Assembly (NCBI RefSeq): GCF_019599295.1
Contig: NZ_JAIEWN010000030.1
Location: forward strand, 1 to 38,210
Direction of reading: 5' to 3'
Length of the DNA stretch: 38,210 nt
From: Oscillochloris sp. ZM17-4
GTDB taxonomy: Bacteria; Chloroflexota; Chloroflexia; Chloroflexales; Chloroflexaceae
Position 1 is the first letter of the stretch. The number at the start of each line of letters is the position of its first letter. The position numbers were made by a program, and so were the translations under genes. This document shows positions 15,371 through 23,230 of this stretch, piece by piece. The notes beneath the pieces were generated by a model, which was given only the letters and a program-made list of their open reading frames with translations, made no database searches and had not been told where the DNA came from.

Positions 15371-15429
15371 GTAGGGCCGAAGCATTCGGCCCAGTCGCTT
15401 TGCGACTGGGCCGAATGCTTCGGCCCTAC
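15371..15429. repeat. Family 1 palindrome, 28-bp arms
   Basis: Perfect 28-base arms around a TTT loop, with ends GTAGGGCCGAAGCATT, variable middle CGGCCCAG and apex TCGC/GCGA. Its right end supplies the TAG stop codon of tsaD (15428-15426). Its left end is where the type ISP fragment begins. Confidence 0.92.
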
Positions 15430-16571
15430 GCCGCGCCCAATTTTAAATTCGGCGTCACGTCGAGATCCCAACCGCTCTGCGCCCCGGCCGCGAAGCGGTA
15501 GAAGGCGGCCGCGGCCACCATGGCGGCGTTGTCGGTGCAGAGGGCGATCGGCGGGAAGCGCACCGGCACGTCGGCCCGGCGGGCCAGCTCGGCGCGTAGG
15601 CGCGTGTTGGCCGCCACCCCGCCGGCCAGGATGATCGCCGTGGCCCCGTGCTCGCGCGCCACGTCCGCCGCCTTGGCCGTCAGCACATCCACCACCGACT
15701 CCTGGAAGGCGTGGGCCATCTGGGCCACCCAGTGCGGGTCCAGGGAGGGCTGAGGGCTAAGGGCTGAGGGCTGAGGCTCCAGGCGCCCGCCCTTTCCCTT
15801 CGGGCCAGGCTTGGTCAGCCGCGAGTTCTGCTCCTGGCGCTCCTGCACCTTGTGCAGCACCGCCGTCTTCAGGCCGCTGAACGAGAAGTCGTAGCTGCCG
15901 CGCAGCCAGGCCCGCGGCAGCGTCGGGGCGCCCTGGGCGCCCTCGGCGGCCTTCTGGACGGCCGGCCCGCCAGGGTAGCCCAGCCCCAGGATGCGCGCCA
16001 CCTTGTCGAAGGCCTCGCCCACCGCGTCGTCCCGCGTCTGCCCCAGGATCGCGTAGTCCCCGTGGCCGTGCAGCAGCGCCAGCAGCGTGTGCCCGCCCGA
16101 GACCACCAGGGCGATGAGCGGGAACTCGGGCGGATCACCTGAATCTCGTCCCCTGTCCCCTGTCCCCTGTCCCCTGTCCCCTGCCTCCAGCCAGCTCGCG
16201 TAGATATGCGACTCCAGGTGGTTCACGCCCACGAAGGGCAGGCCGCGCTGCCAGGCCATGGCCTTCGCCGCGTTCAGCCCGGTCAGCAGCGCGCCGCTCA
16301 GGCCGGGGCCGTGGGTGGCGGCGATCGCGTCCACGTCGGCCCAGCCCCCCGGCAGCGCCGCCAGTGCCTCCTGCACCACCGGGGCCAGGCTCAGGATGTG
16401 CTGGCGCGAGGCCACCTCGGGCACCACCCCGCCGTAGCGGCGGTGCATGTCCATCTGCGAGGCCACCACGTTGGCGAGCACCGCGCGCCCGCCGCGCACC
16501 ACCGCCGCCGCCGTCTCGTCGCACGAGGTCTCCACGGCCAGGATCGTGAAGTCGTCTGGTAGGTTCGTCAT
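15426..16571 (-). CDS. tsaD: tRNA N6-adenosine threonylcarbamoyltransferase TsaD
   Basis: A 381-residue ASKHA-fold enzyme that transfers threonylcarbamoyl from TC-AMP to A37 of ANN-decoding tRNAs, with TsaB/TsaE partners. Seen: ILAVETSCDETAAAVV (10-25), THGPGLSGALLTGL (87-99), metal ligands H118 and H122 in NHLESHIY, VSGGHT (157-162), GEAFDKVARILGLGYPGG, ILAGGVAANT (314-323) and D347 in CTDNAAM. The ATG at 16571 fits the family N-terminus; an upstream start at 16646 would add 25 unlikely residues. Two low-complexity inserts, at 132-146 and about 265-276, are translated heptanucleotide arrays. The stop codon lies in a palindromic repeat. The gene should be essential, so the inserts must be tolerated. 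Confidence 0.95.
   Translation of the reverse strand: MTNLPDDFTILAVETSCDETAAAVVRGGRAVLANVVASQMDMHRRYGGVVPEVASRQHILSLAPVVQEALAALPGGWADVDAIAATHGPGLSGALLTGLNAAKAMAWQRGLPFVGVNHLESHIYASWLEAGDRGQGTGDRGRDSGDPPEFPLIALVVSGGHTLLALLHGHGDYAILGQTRDDAVGEAFDKVARILGLGYPGGPAVQKAAEGAQGAPTLPRAWLRGSYDFSFSGLKTAVLHKVQERQEQNSRLTKPGPKGKGGRLEPQPSALSPQPSLDPHWVAQMAHAFQESVVDVLTAKAADVAREHGATAIILAGGVAANTRLRAELARRADVPVRFPPIALCTDNAAMVAAAAFYRFAAGAQSGWDLDVTPNLKLGAA
15746..15773. repeat. Heptanucleotide array inside tsaD (AGGGCTG x4)
   Basis: Four AGGGCTG/AGGGCTA units in the coding sequence of tsaD, translated on the minus strand as the EPQPSALSPQPS stretch. The array lies in a variable surface loop of the protein between the FSGLKTAV and AQMAHAFQES motifs. 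Confidence 0.9.
16148..16182. repeat. Heptanucleotide array inside tsaD (GTCCCCT x5)
   Basis: Five perfect GTCCCCT units in tsaD, translated as GDRGQGTGDRGRDSGD between the metal-binding HLESHIY motif and VSGGHT. The same unit is found in the array at 35750-35790 between transporter genes. Confidence 0.93.
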
Positions 16572-16688
16572 GGCTCTAGTATACGCCATCCTGTGCGGAT
16601 TACGTGCTACGCGGCCCCAGCCGGCAGGGTATTGAAACATGGGCATACCAGGGCGAGTCCTGCACGTAGCGGAAGAAGCTTGCGCCGT

Positions 16689-17081
16689 TCATACTCCGGC
16701 CCCCGCTGGGGTCGCCGGCTGCGGCCGCCACAGCGTGAGCAAGATGATGAACAGGCTGGCGTTGAACATGGGGAACCCGGAGGAGCTCAGACTCACGGCG
16801 CCGGTTGCGGTGTAGAACAGCCCGACCGCGAGGTCCAGCGCCTGGATCATGATCATGTTGTTGATCCAGAACCGCTGCTGCTCCGGGGCGCGAGCGATAA
16901 AGAACATGCCCGCCCCATACGCCAGAAAGCGCGCCGCCAGCATGCCCAGCGGGTAGGCGATATCTGCCTGCGGCACGGAGGACCCCATCAGCGCCAGGAA
17001 GGGCATGGGCACGAGCAGGTACAGCAGCCCCAACACCAGTTGCACAACGCCGATGACCCGCAGCAGCACGTTCAGTCTCAT
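16689..17081 (-). CDS. Four-helix membrane protein, unknown function
   Basis: A 130-residue protein with four hydrophobic helices (about 5-27, 43-62, 73-95 and 104-118) and a short polar tail. The layout resembles small DoxX/DUF4345-like membrane proteins, but no diagnostic motif was seen. The start is preceded by a strong AAGGAGG. It lies 71 bases downstream of an Rrf2-type regulator on the same strand. An AT-rich palindrome at 17113-17137, like the one in front of the regulator gene, sits in between, so it is probably a target of that regulator. Confidence 0.7.
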   Translation of the reverse strand: MRLNVLLRVIGVVQLVLGLLYLLVPMPFLALMGSSVPQADIAYPLGMLAARFLAYGAGMFFIARAPEQQRFWINNMIMIQALDLAVGLFYTATGAVSLSSSGFPMFNASLFIILLTLWRPQPATPAGAGV

Positions 17082-17112
17082 GATCGACCTCCTTGTTATC
17101 GAGTGATTGTTA

Positions 17113-17137
17113 AACTATATATGTAATATATATAGTT
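17113..17137. promoter_or_regulatory. Candidate Rrf2-type operator upstream of the membrane protein gene
   Basis: AACTATATAT-GTAAT-ATATATAGTT is a perfect palindrome with 10-base arms. A related site with the same outer halves (AACTA...TAGTT) overlaps the regulator's own promoter at 17618-17643. Confidence 0.6.
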
Positions 17138-17152
17138 ATACGTAAAAAAACA

Positions 17153-17578
17153 CTAATAGAGGGTTGCCAGCACATCCGCGATGGTGGTCTGCGCCAGGTG
17201 GGATTTCATAGCCGCCTCGGCATCGGAGAGGATGGTGAAGACGGACTGCTGGGCGCGCGAGGGTTTCTCTCCGCTCACGCGCAAGGCATGATCGAGCCGA
17301 AACATAGGCTTGCCGGTCTCAATCGCCGTAAAGACATCCAGCAGGGTGATGTCGTGCGGCGGCTTTGCCAGCCGCACCCCGCCCCGAAATCCTTCGCGGG
17401 TCTCGATAATCCCTGCGCTGGCAAGGCTCCCCAGGATCTTTACCGCCGTTGGGTTGGGGATGTTCAGCGAGCCGGATACCTCCTTTGTCGGCACAAAGTC
17501 ATAGAATCCTTGCTCCACTTTGTCCCCGACAAAAAGGACGGTGAAGATAGCCTGTGAGAATGCCAGCGAGTAGCTCAT
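17153..17578 (-). CDS. Rrf2-family transcriptional regulator lacking cysteines
   Basis: A 141-residue Rrf2 regulator: an N-terminal winged helix (about 1-65) with VPTKEVSGSLNIPNPTAVKILGSLASAGIIET, the wing GFRGGVRLAKPPHDITLLDVF typical of the family, then a dimerisation helix. Members such as IscR and NsrR hold an iron-sulfur cluster with three cysteines in the C-terminal half; this protein has no cysteine at all, so it must sense something else or bind DNA constitutively (as YwnA-like members do). A perfect consensus promoter overlapped by an AACTA..TAGTT palindrome lies upstream, which suggests autorepression. The downstream membrane protein gene has a similar site. Confidence 0.85.
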   Translation of the reverse strand: MSYSLAFSQAIFTVLFVGDKVEQGFYDFVPTKEVSGSLNIPNPTAVKILGSLASAGIIETREGFRGGVRLAKPPHDITLLDVFTAIETGKPMFRLDHALRVSGEKPSRAQQSVFTILSDAEAAMKSHLAQTTIADVLATLY

Positions 17579-17617
17579 GATCCCCTGGTTCTGATCGCCT
17601 GCCGACCATGCCGTATG

Positions 17618-17657
17618 AACTACAATATATTATATGTATAGTTTATGTATTTGTCAA
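17618..17657 (-). promoter_or_regulatory. Consensus promoter of the Rrf2 gene with overlapping operator
   Basis: On the minus strand TTGACA (17657-17652), a 17-base spacer and TATAAT (17634-17629): a perfect sigma-70 consensus. The near-palindrome AACTACA...TATAGTT (17618-17643) covers the -10 box and part of the spacer, where a bound regulator would block RNA polymerase. Confidence 0.75.
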
Positions 17658-17699
17658 GGGCCGAATCCGCCCGCTCCGCACCCTGGCCGCAGGTGGCCA

Positions 17700-17728
17700 T
17701 TGACATACCCGGTTTGGGATAGTATACT
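17700..17728 (+). promoter_or_regulatory. Consensus promoter for mazEF
   Basis: TTGACA (17700-17705), a 17-base spacer and TATACT (17723-17728). Transcription would start near 17735, giving a leader of about 105 bases that contains a short inverted repeat GTATCT/AGATAC near 17790-17808, a possible antitoxin operator. Confidence 0.72.
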
Positions 17729-17839
17729 GCGCATATATTCTATCCTATATCGAGTATGTGATCGCACTTGCGCGTAGGGGGGCACATGGTGTATCTTCTT
17801 TGTAGATACGGCATGAACGAGTTCGCGAGGAGCACCGCC

Positions 17840-18082
17840 ATGCGCGCACGCATCCAGCGCTGGGGCAACAGCCTGGCCCTACGCATCCCCAAGTCCTTCG
17901 CCGCCGAGGCCGGCCTGGCCGACGAGTCGCTGGTCGATGTGCGCCTGATCGATGGGCAGCTCGTGATCGTGCCAGTTGCCCCGGCAGCCTACACGCTCGA
18001 GTCATTGCTGGCGGGGGTCAACGATGACAATCTGCACCGCGAGACCCCCACCGGCCCGCCGGCGGGCGACGAGGTCTGGTGA
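17840..18082 (+). CDS. mazE: MazE-type antitoxin (AbrB/SpoVT fold)
   Basis: An 80-residue antitoxin read from the ATG at 17840, seven bases after GAGGAG; an upstream GTG-type frame start at 17768 gives no family residues. RARIQRWGNSLALRIPKSFAAEAGL is the swapped-hairpin AbrB DNA-binding signature, followed by DVRLIDGQLVIVP. The acidic tail (LLAGVNDDNLHRETP...GDEVW) should bind and block the MazF toxin. The stop codon overlaps the start of mazF by one base (TGATG), which couples translation. Such complexes repress their own promoter. Confidence 0.92.
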   Translation: MRARIQRWGNSLALRIPKSFAAEAGLADESLVDVRLIDGQLVIVPVAPAAYTLESLLAGVNDDNLHRETPTGPPAGDEVW

Positions 18083-18426
18083 TGGCGTACACCCCCGAGC
18101 GCGGCGATATCGTCTGGCTGACCTTCACGCCCCAGGCCGGCCACGAGCAGGCCGGCCGCCGCCCGGCGGTCGTGCTCTCGCCAGCCGCGTATAATGGCCG
18201 GGTCGGGCTGGCGATCTTCTGCCCGATCACCAGCCAGCGCAAGGGCTACCCCTTCGAGGTCGCCCTCCCCGACGGGCTGGGCATGGCCGGCGTGATCCTG
18301 GCGGACCAGGTCAAAAGCCTGGACTGGCGCAGCCGCGACGCGGACTTCCTCGCCACCCTGCCCCCCGCCGTGATCGCCGAGGTGCTACAGAAGCTCAGCG
18401 CCCTCGTGGCGCTGACTCAGCCATAA
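18082..18426 (+). CDS. mazF: MazF-type mRNA interferase toxin
   Basis: A 114-residue toxin with the MazF/PemK pattern: [29 protein letters not shown] at the N-terminus, then [19 protein letters not shown] and [13 protein letters not shown]. The conserved Arg in GRRPAVVLS and the Thr/Ser of PITSQ form the RNA-cleaving site in known members. It cuts single-stranded mRNA at short motifs unless held by MazE. The ATG at 18082 overlaps the mazE stop; a GTG at 18079 is directly adjacent and also possible. The gene ends 19 bases before the DUF255 gene, which has its own GGAGG site. Confidence 0.93.
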   Translation: MAYTPERGDIVWLTFTPQAGHEQAGRRPAVVLSPAAYNGRVGLAIFCPITSQRKGYPFEVALPDGLGMAGVILADQVKSLDWRSRDADFLATLPPAVIAEVLQKLSALVALTQP

Positions 18427-18445
18427 TGGCAGTGGAGGCCCCAAG

Positions 18446-20566
18446 ATGCACATACGCCACCGTGATGAGCACGGCAACCCAATATATACCAACCACTTGA
18501 TTGACTCGGCCAGCCCCTACCTCGTTCAGCACGCCCACAATCCGGTCGACTGGCACGAGTGGGGCGATGCTGCACTCACAAAAGCTCAAAGCCTAGATAA
18601 ACCCATTCTGATCAGCATAGGCTACGCCGCGTGCCACTGGTGTCACGTCATGGCCCACGAGAGCTTTGAGGACGAGCCCACCGCCGCCCTCCAGAACGAG
18701 CTCTTCATCAACATCAAGGTGGACCGCGAGGAGCGCCCGGACATCGACAGCGTCTACATGTCGGCCGTCCAGGCGATGACCGGCCAGGGCGGCTGGCCGC
18801 TCAACGTCTTCTGCACCCCCGACGGCACGCCCTTCTACGGCGGCACCTACTTCCCGCCCGACGCGAAGGCCGCCCGCTACCGCATGCCCAGCTGGAAGCA
18901 GGTGCTGCGCAGCGTCGCCGAGGCCTACCGCACCCGCCGCGCCGATGTGGCCGCCACCGGCCAGCAGCTGCTCGAACATCTGGGGAAATTGAGTGCTGCC
19001 AGCGCCCCGGCCGCCGCCGCGCCCCTGCCATCGGACCTCGTGCATACTGCAGTGGATACGCTGGAGCCGGGGTTTGACCCCGTCGAGGGCGGGTTCGGCG
19101 GCGCGCCCAAGTTCCCCCAGCCCATGACCCTGGAGCTCCTGCTGCGAGCCCACCTGCGCGGCCACGCCGACGCCCTGCCCATGCTGGAGCTGACCCTGCG
19201 CAAGATGGCCCGCGGCGGCATGTACGACCAGCTTGGCGGCGGGTTCCACCGCTACAGCGTGGACGCCCACTGGCTGGTGCCCCACTTCGAGAAGATGCTC
19301 TACGACAACGCCCTGCTCGCCCGCCTCTACGCCGAGGCCTACCAGGTCACGCAGCTCCCGCTCTACCGCACCATCGCCGAGGAGACCTTGGCCTACCTCA
19401 GCCGCGAGATGCTCCACCCCGAGGGCGGATTCTACAGCACCCAGGACGCCGACAGCCTGCCGCACCCCCAGGCCGAGCACGCCGAGGAGGGCGCCTTCTT
19501 CGTCTGGACTCCCGACGAGGTGCGCGAGCTGCTGGGGGCCGACGCCGCGCTCTTCTGCCAGATCTTCGATGTGACGAAGTCGGGCAACTTCGAGGGCAGC
19601 AACATCCTCAACCTGCCCCGCGAGGTCGCCGAGGTGGCCCGCGTCACCGGCGCGACGGCCGAGCGCATTGAGCAGGTGTTCGCCGCCGGCCGGGCCAAGC
19701 TGCTCGCCGCCCGCGCGCGCCGCCCCAAGCCCTTCCGCGACGAGAAGATCATCGCCGCGTGGAACGGCATGGCCCTGCGCGCCCTCGCCGTGGCCGCCAG
19801 CGCCTTCGAGAATCAGCAGTATATCGCCGTAGCCCAGGGCTGCGCCGACTTCATCCTCACCCACCTGCGCCGCCCCGACGGCCGCCTGCTGCGCAGCTGG
19901 AAGGACGGCCGCCCCGGCCCGCTCGGCTTCCTAGAGGACTACGCCCTCGTGGCCGACGGCCTGCTCGCCCTGCACGCCGCCGACGGCGACCCGCGCTGGC
20001 TGCGCGAGTGCCTCGCCCTGGCCGACGCCATGGTCGAGCTGTTCTGGGACGAGAGCCTGGGCGGATTCTACGACACCGCCGCCGACCACGAGGCGCTGAT
20101 CACCCGCCCGCGCGACGTGGGCGACAACGCCACGCCCTCGGGCAACTCGGTCGCCGCCGAGCTGCTGCTGCGCCTGGCCGCCCTCACCGGCGACGACGCC
20201 TACCGCGAGCGGGCCGAGCGCGTGCTGGCCGGCGCGGCCCCGCTCATGGCCCGCTTCCCGGCCGGCTTCGGGCGCATGCTCTGCGCCGCCGACCTGCTCA
20301 CCTCCAGCGTCACCGAGCTGGCCATCGTCGGCGACCCGCAGGCCGCCGACACCGCCGCACTGGTCGATGTGGCCCTGCGGCCCTACCGGCCCCACATCGT
20401 CATCGCCCGCCTCAGCCCCGGCGACGGCGAGACGCCCGCCCTCACCCCGCTGCTCCAGGGCCGCGAGGCCGTCGGCGGGCGGGCCACCGCCTACGTCTGC
20501 CAGGGCTTCGTCTGCCGGCTGCCGGCCAGCACGACCGAGGAGCTGGCCGCCCAGCTCGCCGAATAA
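18446..20566 (+). CDS. DUF255/YyaL thioredoxin-domain protein (SSP411 family)
   Basis: A 706-residue protein of the family that includes bacterial YyaL and mammalian SPATA20. The N-terminal thioredoxin-like domain carries [16 protein letters not shown] and the active-site C63-H-W-C66 in [16 protein letters not shown], then [10 protein letters not shown] and [26 protein letters not shown]. The rest is an alpha/alpha toroid like that of N-acylglucosamine 2-epimerases ([34 protein letters not shown]). Cytosolic; the biochemical role is not settled in any organism. Length is typical of the family. GGAGG lies nine bases upstream of the ATG. The stop codon TAA merges with the start of a heptanucleotide array. 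Confidence 0.93.
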   Translation: MHIRHRDEHGNPIYTNHLIDSASPYLVQHAHNPVDWHEWGDAALTKAQSLDKPILISIGYAACHWCHVMAHESFEDEPTAALQNELFINIKVDREERPDIDSVYMSAVQAMTGQGGWPLNVFCTPDGTPFYGGTYFPPDAKAARYRMPSWKQVLRSVAEAYRTRRADVAATGQQLLEHLGKLSAASAPAAAAPLPSDLVHTAVDTLEPGFDPVEGGFGGAPKFPQPMTLELLLRAHLRGHADALPMLELTLRKMARGGMYDQLGGGFHRYSVDAHWLVPHFEKMLYDNALLARLYAEAYQVTQLPLYRTIAEETLAYLSREMLHPEGGFYSTQDADSLPHPQAEHAEEGAFFVWTPDEVRELLGADAALFCQIFDVTKSGNFEGSNILNLPREVAEVARVTGATAERIEQVFAAGRAKLLAARARRPKPFRDEKIIAAWNGMALRALAVAASAFENQQYIAVAQGCADFILTHLRRPDGRLLRSWKDGRPGPLGFLEDYALVADGLLALHAADGDPRWLRECLALADAMVELFWDESLGGFYDTAADHEALITRPRDVGDNATPSGNSVAAELLLRLAALTGDDAYRERAERVLAGAAPLMARFPAGFGRMLCAADLLTSSVTELAIVGDPQAADTAALVDVALRPYRPHIVIARLSPGDGETPALTPLLQGREAVGGRATAYVCQGFVCRLPASTTEELAAQLAE

Positions 20567-20715
20567 GGGTACAGGGTATAGGACACAGGGCACAGGTGAA
20601 GCGCACCAGAATACGGCGCAGAACTCGAAACTGCAAAGCACCTACGAACCTTATCTAAGGCTGCTCCGCCTGTACCCTGTACCCTGTACCCTGTACCCTG
20701 CACCCTTGCCTAAAG
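20566..20715. repeat. Inverted pair of heptanucleotide arrays (AGGGTAC / GTACCCT)
   Basis: Left arm: AGGGTAC, AGGGTAT, AGGACAC, AGGGCAC (20566-20593). Right arm: four GTACCCT and one GCACCCT (20672-20706), then TGCCTAAAG. The arms are complementary over about 30 bases and flank about 75 bases without a gene. The left arm starts in the TAA stop of the DUF255 gene and the right arm ends seven bases before the next ATG. Confidence 0.88.
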
Positions 20716-20721
20716 AACACT

Positions 20722-21996
20722 ATGCACGTCCTGCACATCGTCCAGCTGTACCACCAGGCCAGCGGCGCCGCGCGCTACTTCATCGAGATCGGCGCGCGGC
20801 TGGCCCGCGAGGGCCACACCGTCACCGTCCTCGCGACCGACGCCTTCGACCTGGAGCACTTCTGGGCGGGCGGGAAGCGCAGGATCGACGAGCCCGATCG
20901 CAGCGAGGGCGGCGTGCGCGTGCTGCGCTTCCCGGTGCGCCGCGCCCCCGGCCCGCCGATCATCTACCCGATCATCCGCCGGCTCATGGTGGAGCTCGGG
21001 CGCATGGGCCGGCCCAGCGCGCCGCTGCTGCGCCGCATGGCCACGATCACCCCGCGCCTGCCCGAGATGTGGCGCTACCTGGAGCGCTCCCCCGAGCTCG
21101 CCGACGTCGACCTCGTCCACACCACCAACATCACGCTCGACTTCGCCATCCTGCCGGCGGCGCGCTGGGCGCGGCGGCGCGGCATCCGCCACATCTGCAC
21201 GCCCTTCGTCCACCTGGGCGAGCCCGGCAGCAGCCAGATCGTCCGCTACTACAGCATGCCCCACCAGATCGCCATGCTGCGCGGCTGCGACGCGGTGGCC
21301 ACCATGACCGGCCTTGAGCGCAACTTCCTGGTCGCGCGGGGCGTGCCGGCCGGCCGGGTCACAACCGTGGGCGCCGGCGTCACCCCCGCCGAGCTGGCCG
21401 GCGGCGACGGCGCGCGCTTCCGCAGCGCGCACGGCATCGCCGGCCCGATCGTGCTCAGCGTGGGCACCGCCGCCTACGACAAGGGCACCGTGCATGTGCT
21501 GGAGGCCATGCGCCGGCTCTGGGCGGGCGGCTCCGACGCCACCTGGGTCCAGTGCGGCCCGCTCATGGGCCACTTCGAGCAGATCTACGCCGGGCTGCCC
21601 GAGGGCGAGCGGGCGCGCACCCGCGTGCTCGGCTACGTGAGCGACGCAGTGCGCCACGACGCCCTGGCCGCCGCCGATATCTACGCCCAGCCCTCGCGCA
21701 CCGACAGCTTCGGCATCACCTACCTGGAGGCCTGGTGCTACGGCGTGCCGGTGGTGGGCGCGCGGGCCGGCGGCGTTCCCGACGTGATCAGCCACGGCGT
21801 GGACGGGCTGCTGGTGCCCTTCGGCGATGTGGGTGCCCTCGCCGAGACGATCAGCCGGCTCCTGGGCGACCCCGAGCTCGCCCGCGCGATGGGCGCCGTC
21901 GGCGAGGCCCACGTCCGCCGCAGCATGACCTGGGACGCGGTGTATGGCCGGGTGCGCCCGCTCTACGCCGCCCCAACGCCGGCGGCTGTACGATGA
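20722..21996 (+). CDS. GT4-family glycosyltransferase
   Basis: A 424-residue GT-B fold enzyme. The N-terminal acceptor domain begins MHVLHIVQLYHQASGAARYFIEIGARLAREGHTVTVLA, a Rossmann strand and glycine-rich turn. The C-terminal domain has VLSVGTAAYDKGTVHVLEAM, QPSRTDSFGITYLEAWCYGVPVVGARAGGVPDVI (the E-x7-E sugar-nucleotide site) and a terminal helix. Retaining transferases of this kind move a sugar from a nucleotide donor to a lipid, polysaccharide or small molecule at the cytosolic face; donor and acceptor are not identifiable. No other polysaccharide gene is near. The ribosome site is weak (AAAGAA), close to the end of a heptanucleotide array. Confidence 0.88.
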   Translation: MHVLHIVQLYHQASGAARYFIEIGARLAREGHTVTVLATDAFDLEHFWAGGKRRIDEPDRSEGGVRVLRFPVRRAPGPPIIYPIIRRLMVELGRMGRPSAPLLRRMATITPRLPEMWRYLERSPELADVDLVHTTNITLDFAILPAARWARRRGIRHICTPFVHLGEPGSSQIVRYYSMPHQIAMLRGCDAVATMTGLERNFLVARGVPAGRVTTVGAGVTPAELAGGDGARFRSAHGIAGPIVLSVGTAAYDKGTVHVLEAMRRLWAGGSDATWVQCGPLMGHFEQIYAGLPEGERARTRVLGYVSDAVRHDALAAADIYAQPSRTDSFGITYLEAWCYGVPVVGARAGGVPDVISHGVDGLLVPFGDVGALAETISRLLGDPELARAMGAVGEAHVRRSMTWDAVYGRVRPLYAAPTPAAVR

Positions 21997-22278
21997 CGCT
22001 TTCGTTATCGTTCTCACAGGCAGCATTCAAGCGAGAGTCATTGTCGGATGCTACAGTGTGGCCCGAAGGAGGGTTGCAGGGCGAATACAGAACGCCCATC
22101 AGCCCGACGCGGCACACTGACGCACCGCACCTCGCAGAGAGCCCCCGACACGCCCCCGCCGCCTGGCATGGCATACGCCACGCTCCCCTCATACCACATC
22201 ATCACTCCGCCCTGCGTCAACGCCCGCAGCCGCGCCGCCCCAGGGTACGCCCTGTGGCGGTAGGTTGCGTTTTCTCCC
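21997..22278. other. Intergenic region with a terminal hairpin
   Basis: No gene was recognised. At 22235-22260 CCGCCCCAGGG and CCCTGTGGCGG form a stem with one mismatch, followed within ten bases by TTTTCTCCCTT. This may terminate the glycosyltransferase transcript. Confidence 0.45.
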
Positions 22279-22307
22279 TTGCAACCTGCCCACGCACATA
22301 GTACAAT
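22279..22307 (+). promoter_or_regulatory. Sigma-70-type promoter upstream of hpf
   Basis: TTGCAA (22279-22284), a 17-base spacer and TACAAT (22302-22307). Transcription would begin near 22314, giving hpf a 5' leader of about 225 bases. Confidence 0.65.
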
Positions 22308-22331
22308 CACAGATAAGGAATACTGATAAAC

Positions 22332-22471
22332 CTTCTCGCGTCACGACGTAGTGGCGCAGCGCGAGAAGAAGTGAGAAGCGATGGCAAGACAGGTCGCTAC
22401 CACACTTCAGATCGCGGAGCTTTGTGACAGCCAACGAAGCCCCCGAGCGGCGCGTGCGCCCGGGGGCTTCG
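22332..22471 (+). promoter_or_regulatory. Structured 5' leader of hpf
   Basis: Two stems lie between the promoter and the gene. CTTCTCGCG (22332-22340) pairs with 22360-22368 and encloses a smaller CAC/GTG stem. CGAAGCCCCCG (22435-22445) pairs with 22461-22471 around a 15-base loop. No long T run follows the second stem. The layout suggests a cis-acting regulatory leader or a small RNA; no known riboswitch class was recognised. Confidence 0.45.
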
Positions 22472-22540
22472 CTGTGCTGATCGACCGCGAAGGGGCGGCA
22501 CTTATTCCTGGCCGCCCTGTTATAGGGATGGAGGACCGTG

Positions 22541-23131
22541 ATGGATCTCACCGTCAAAAGCCGTAACGGAAAAATCACCGAGCGCCAGCGGCAGCACATC
22601 GAAGAGAAGCTCGGGAAGCTTGGACGCTACATGGACCAGATCTCCAGCGCGACTGTCGAGGTGCATACCGAGCAGCATCGTCAGGCGGGCGAGGTCCACC
22701 GCGTTCAGGTTACCCTCACCGGCGACCGTGGGGTCATCCTGCGGGCTGAGGAGCAGTCATCCGACCTCTACAGCGCGATCGACGAAGTGCAGAGCGTGCT
22801 CCAGCGGCAGATCAAGCGCTACAAGGAGAAGTTCTGGCGTCGCGAGCGGCAGCGCCGACAGCCCGATAAGATCGCCGCGATCGAGATCCCGACCGCCGTC
22901 GCCGAGAGCGCCGTCGCCGAGGCGGAGGTGGAGGTGGAGGGCCGCGAGATTGAGGTGATCCGCACCAAGCAGTTCACCCTGCGCCCGATGTTCACCGACG
23001 ATGCGATCGAGCAGATGGAGCTGCTCGGGCACAACTTCTTTGTCTTCCAGGACGCTGAGAACCAGCGCTTCAGCGTGCTCTACCGCCGCCGTGATGGGAA
23101 CTACGGGCTGATCGTCCCCGACCCGATCTAG
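22541..23131 (+). CDS. hpf: Long-form ribosome hibernation promoting factor
   Basis: A 196-residue protein. The N-terminal HPF/RaiA domain (about 1-100: MDLTVKSRNGKITERQRQHIEEKLGKLGRYM ... DLYSAIDEVQSVLQRQIKRYKEK) binds the 30S decoding region. After a charged linker the C-terminal dimerisation domain (about 137-195: VIRTKQFTLRPMFTDDAIEQMELLGHNFFVF ... YGLIVPDP) pairs two 70S ribosomes into inactive 100S particles in stationary phase or stress. GGAGG stands eight bases before the ATG; a GTG three bases upstream is an alternative start. The long structured leader and own promoter suggest growth-dependent regulation. A cluster of long palindromes follows the gene. Confidence 0.95.
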   Translation: MDLTVKSRNGKITERQRQHIEEKLGKLGRYMDQISSATVEVHTEQHRQAGEVHRVQVTLTGDRGVILRAEEQSSDLYSAIDEVQSVLQRQIKRYKEKFWRRERQRRQPDKIAAIEIPTAVAESAVAEAEVEVEGREIEVIRTKQFTLRPMFTDDAIEQMELLGHNFFVFQDAENQRFSVLYRRRDGNYGLIVPDPI

Positions 23132-23147
23132 CGCCGCGCAAGATCGG

Positions 23148-23200
23148 CATCAACACACAGAGCCGGGCCAGCTTCGCTGGCCCGGCTCTGTGTGTTGATG
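23148..23200. repeat. Perfect 25-bp palindrome after hpf
   Basis: 25-base arms with a TTC loop and apex GGGCCAGC/GCTGGCCC. It could act as a terminator stem for hpf. Its right arm shares GTTGATG (23194-23200) with the next palindrome, so the two cannot form at once. Confidence 0.9.
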
Positions 23201-23230
23201 CGCATGGGGCGAAGCCCCATGCGCATCAAC
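23194..23230. repeat. Perfect 17-bp palindrome overlapping the previous one
   Basis: GTTGATGCGCATGGGGC and its complement around a GAA loop. The left arm is repeated exactly at 23338-23354. Confidence 0.9.

Noticed and set aside
15371-15471. Genuine N-terminus for the type ISP fragment
   Set aside because: These codons translate the palindrome and the antisense of the tsaD 3' end, so they are not part of the original protein.
16148-16182. CRISPR-like repeat array
   Set aside because: Units are 7 bp with no spacers and no cas genes nearby; the other arrays are the same.
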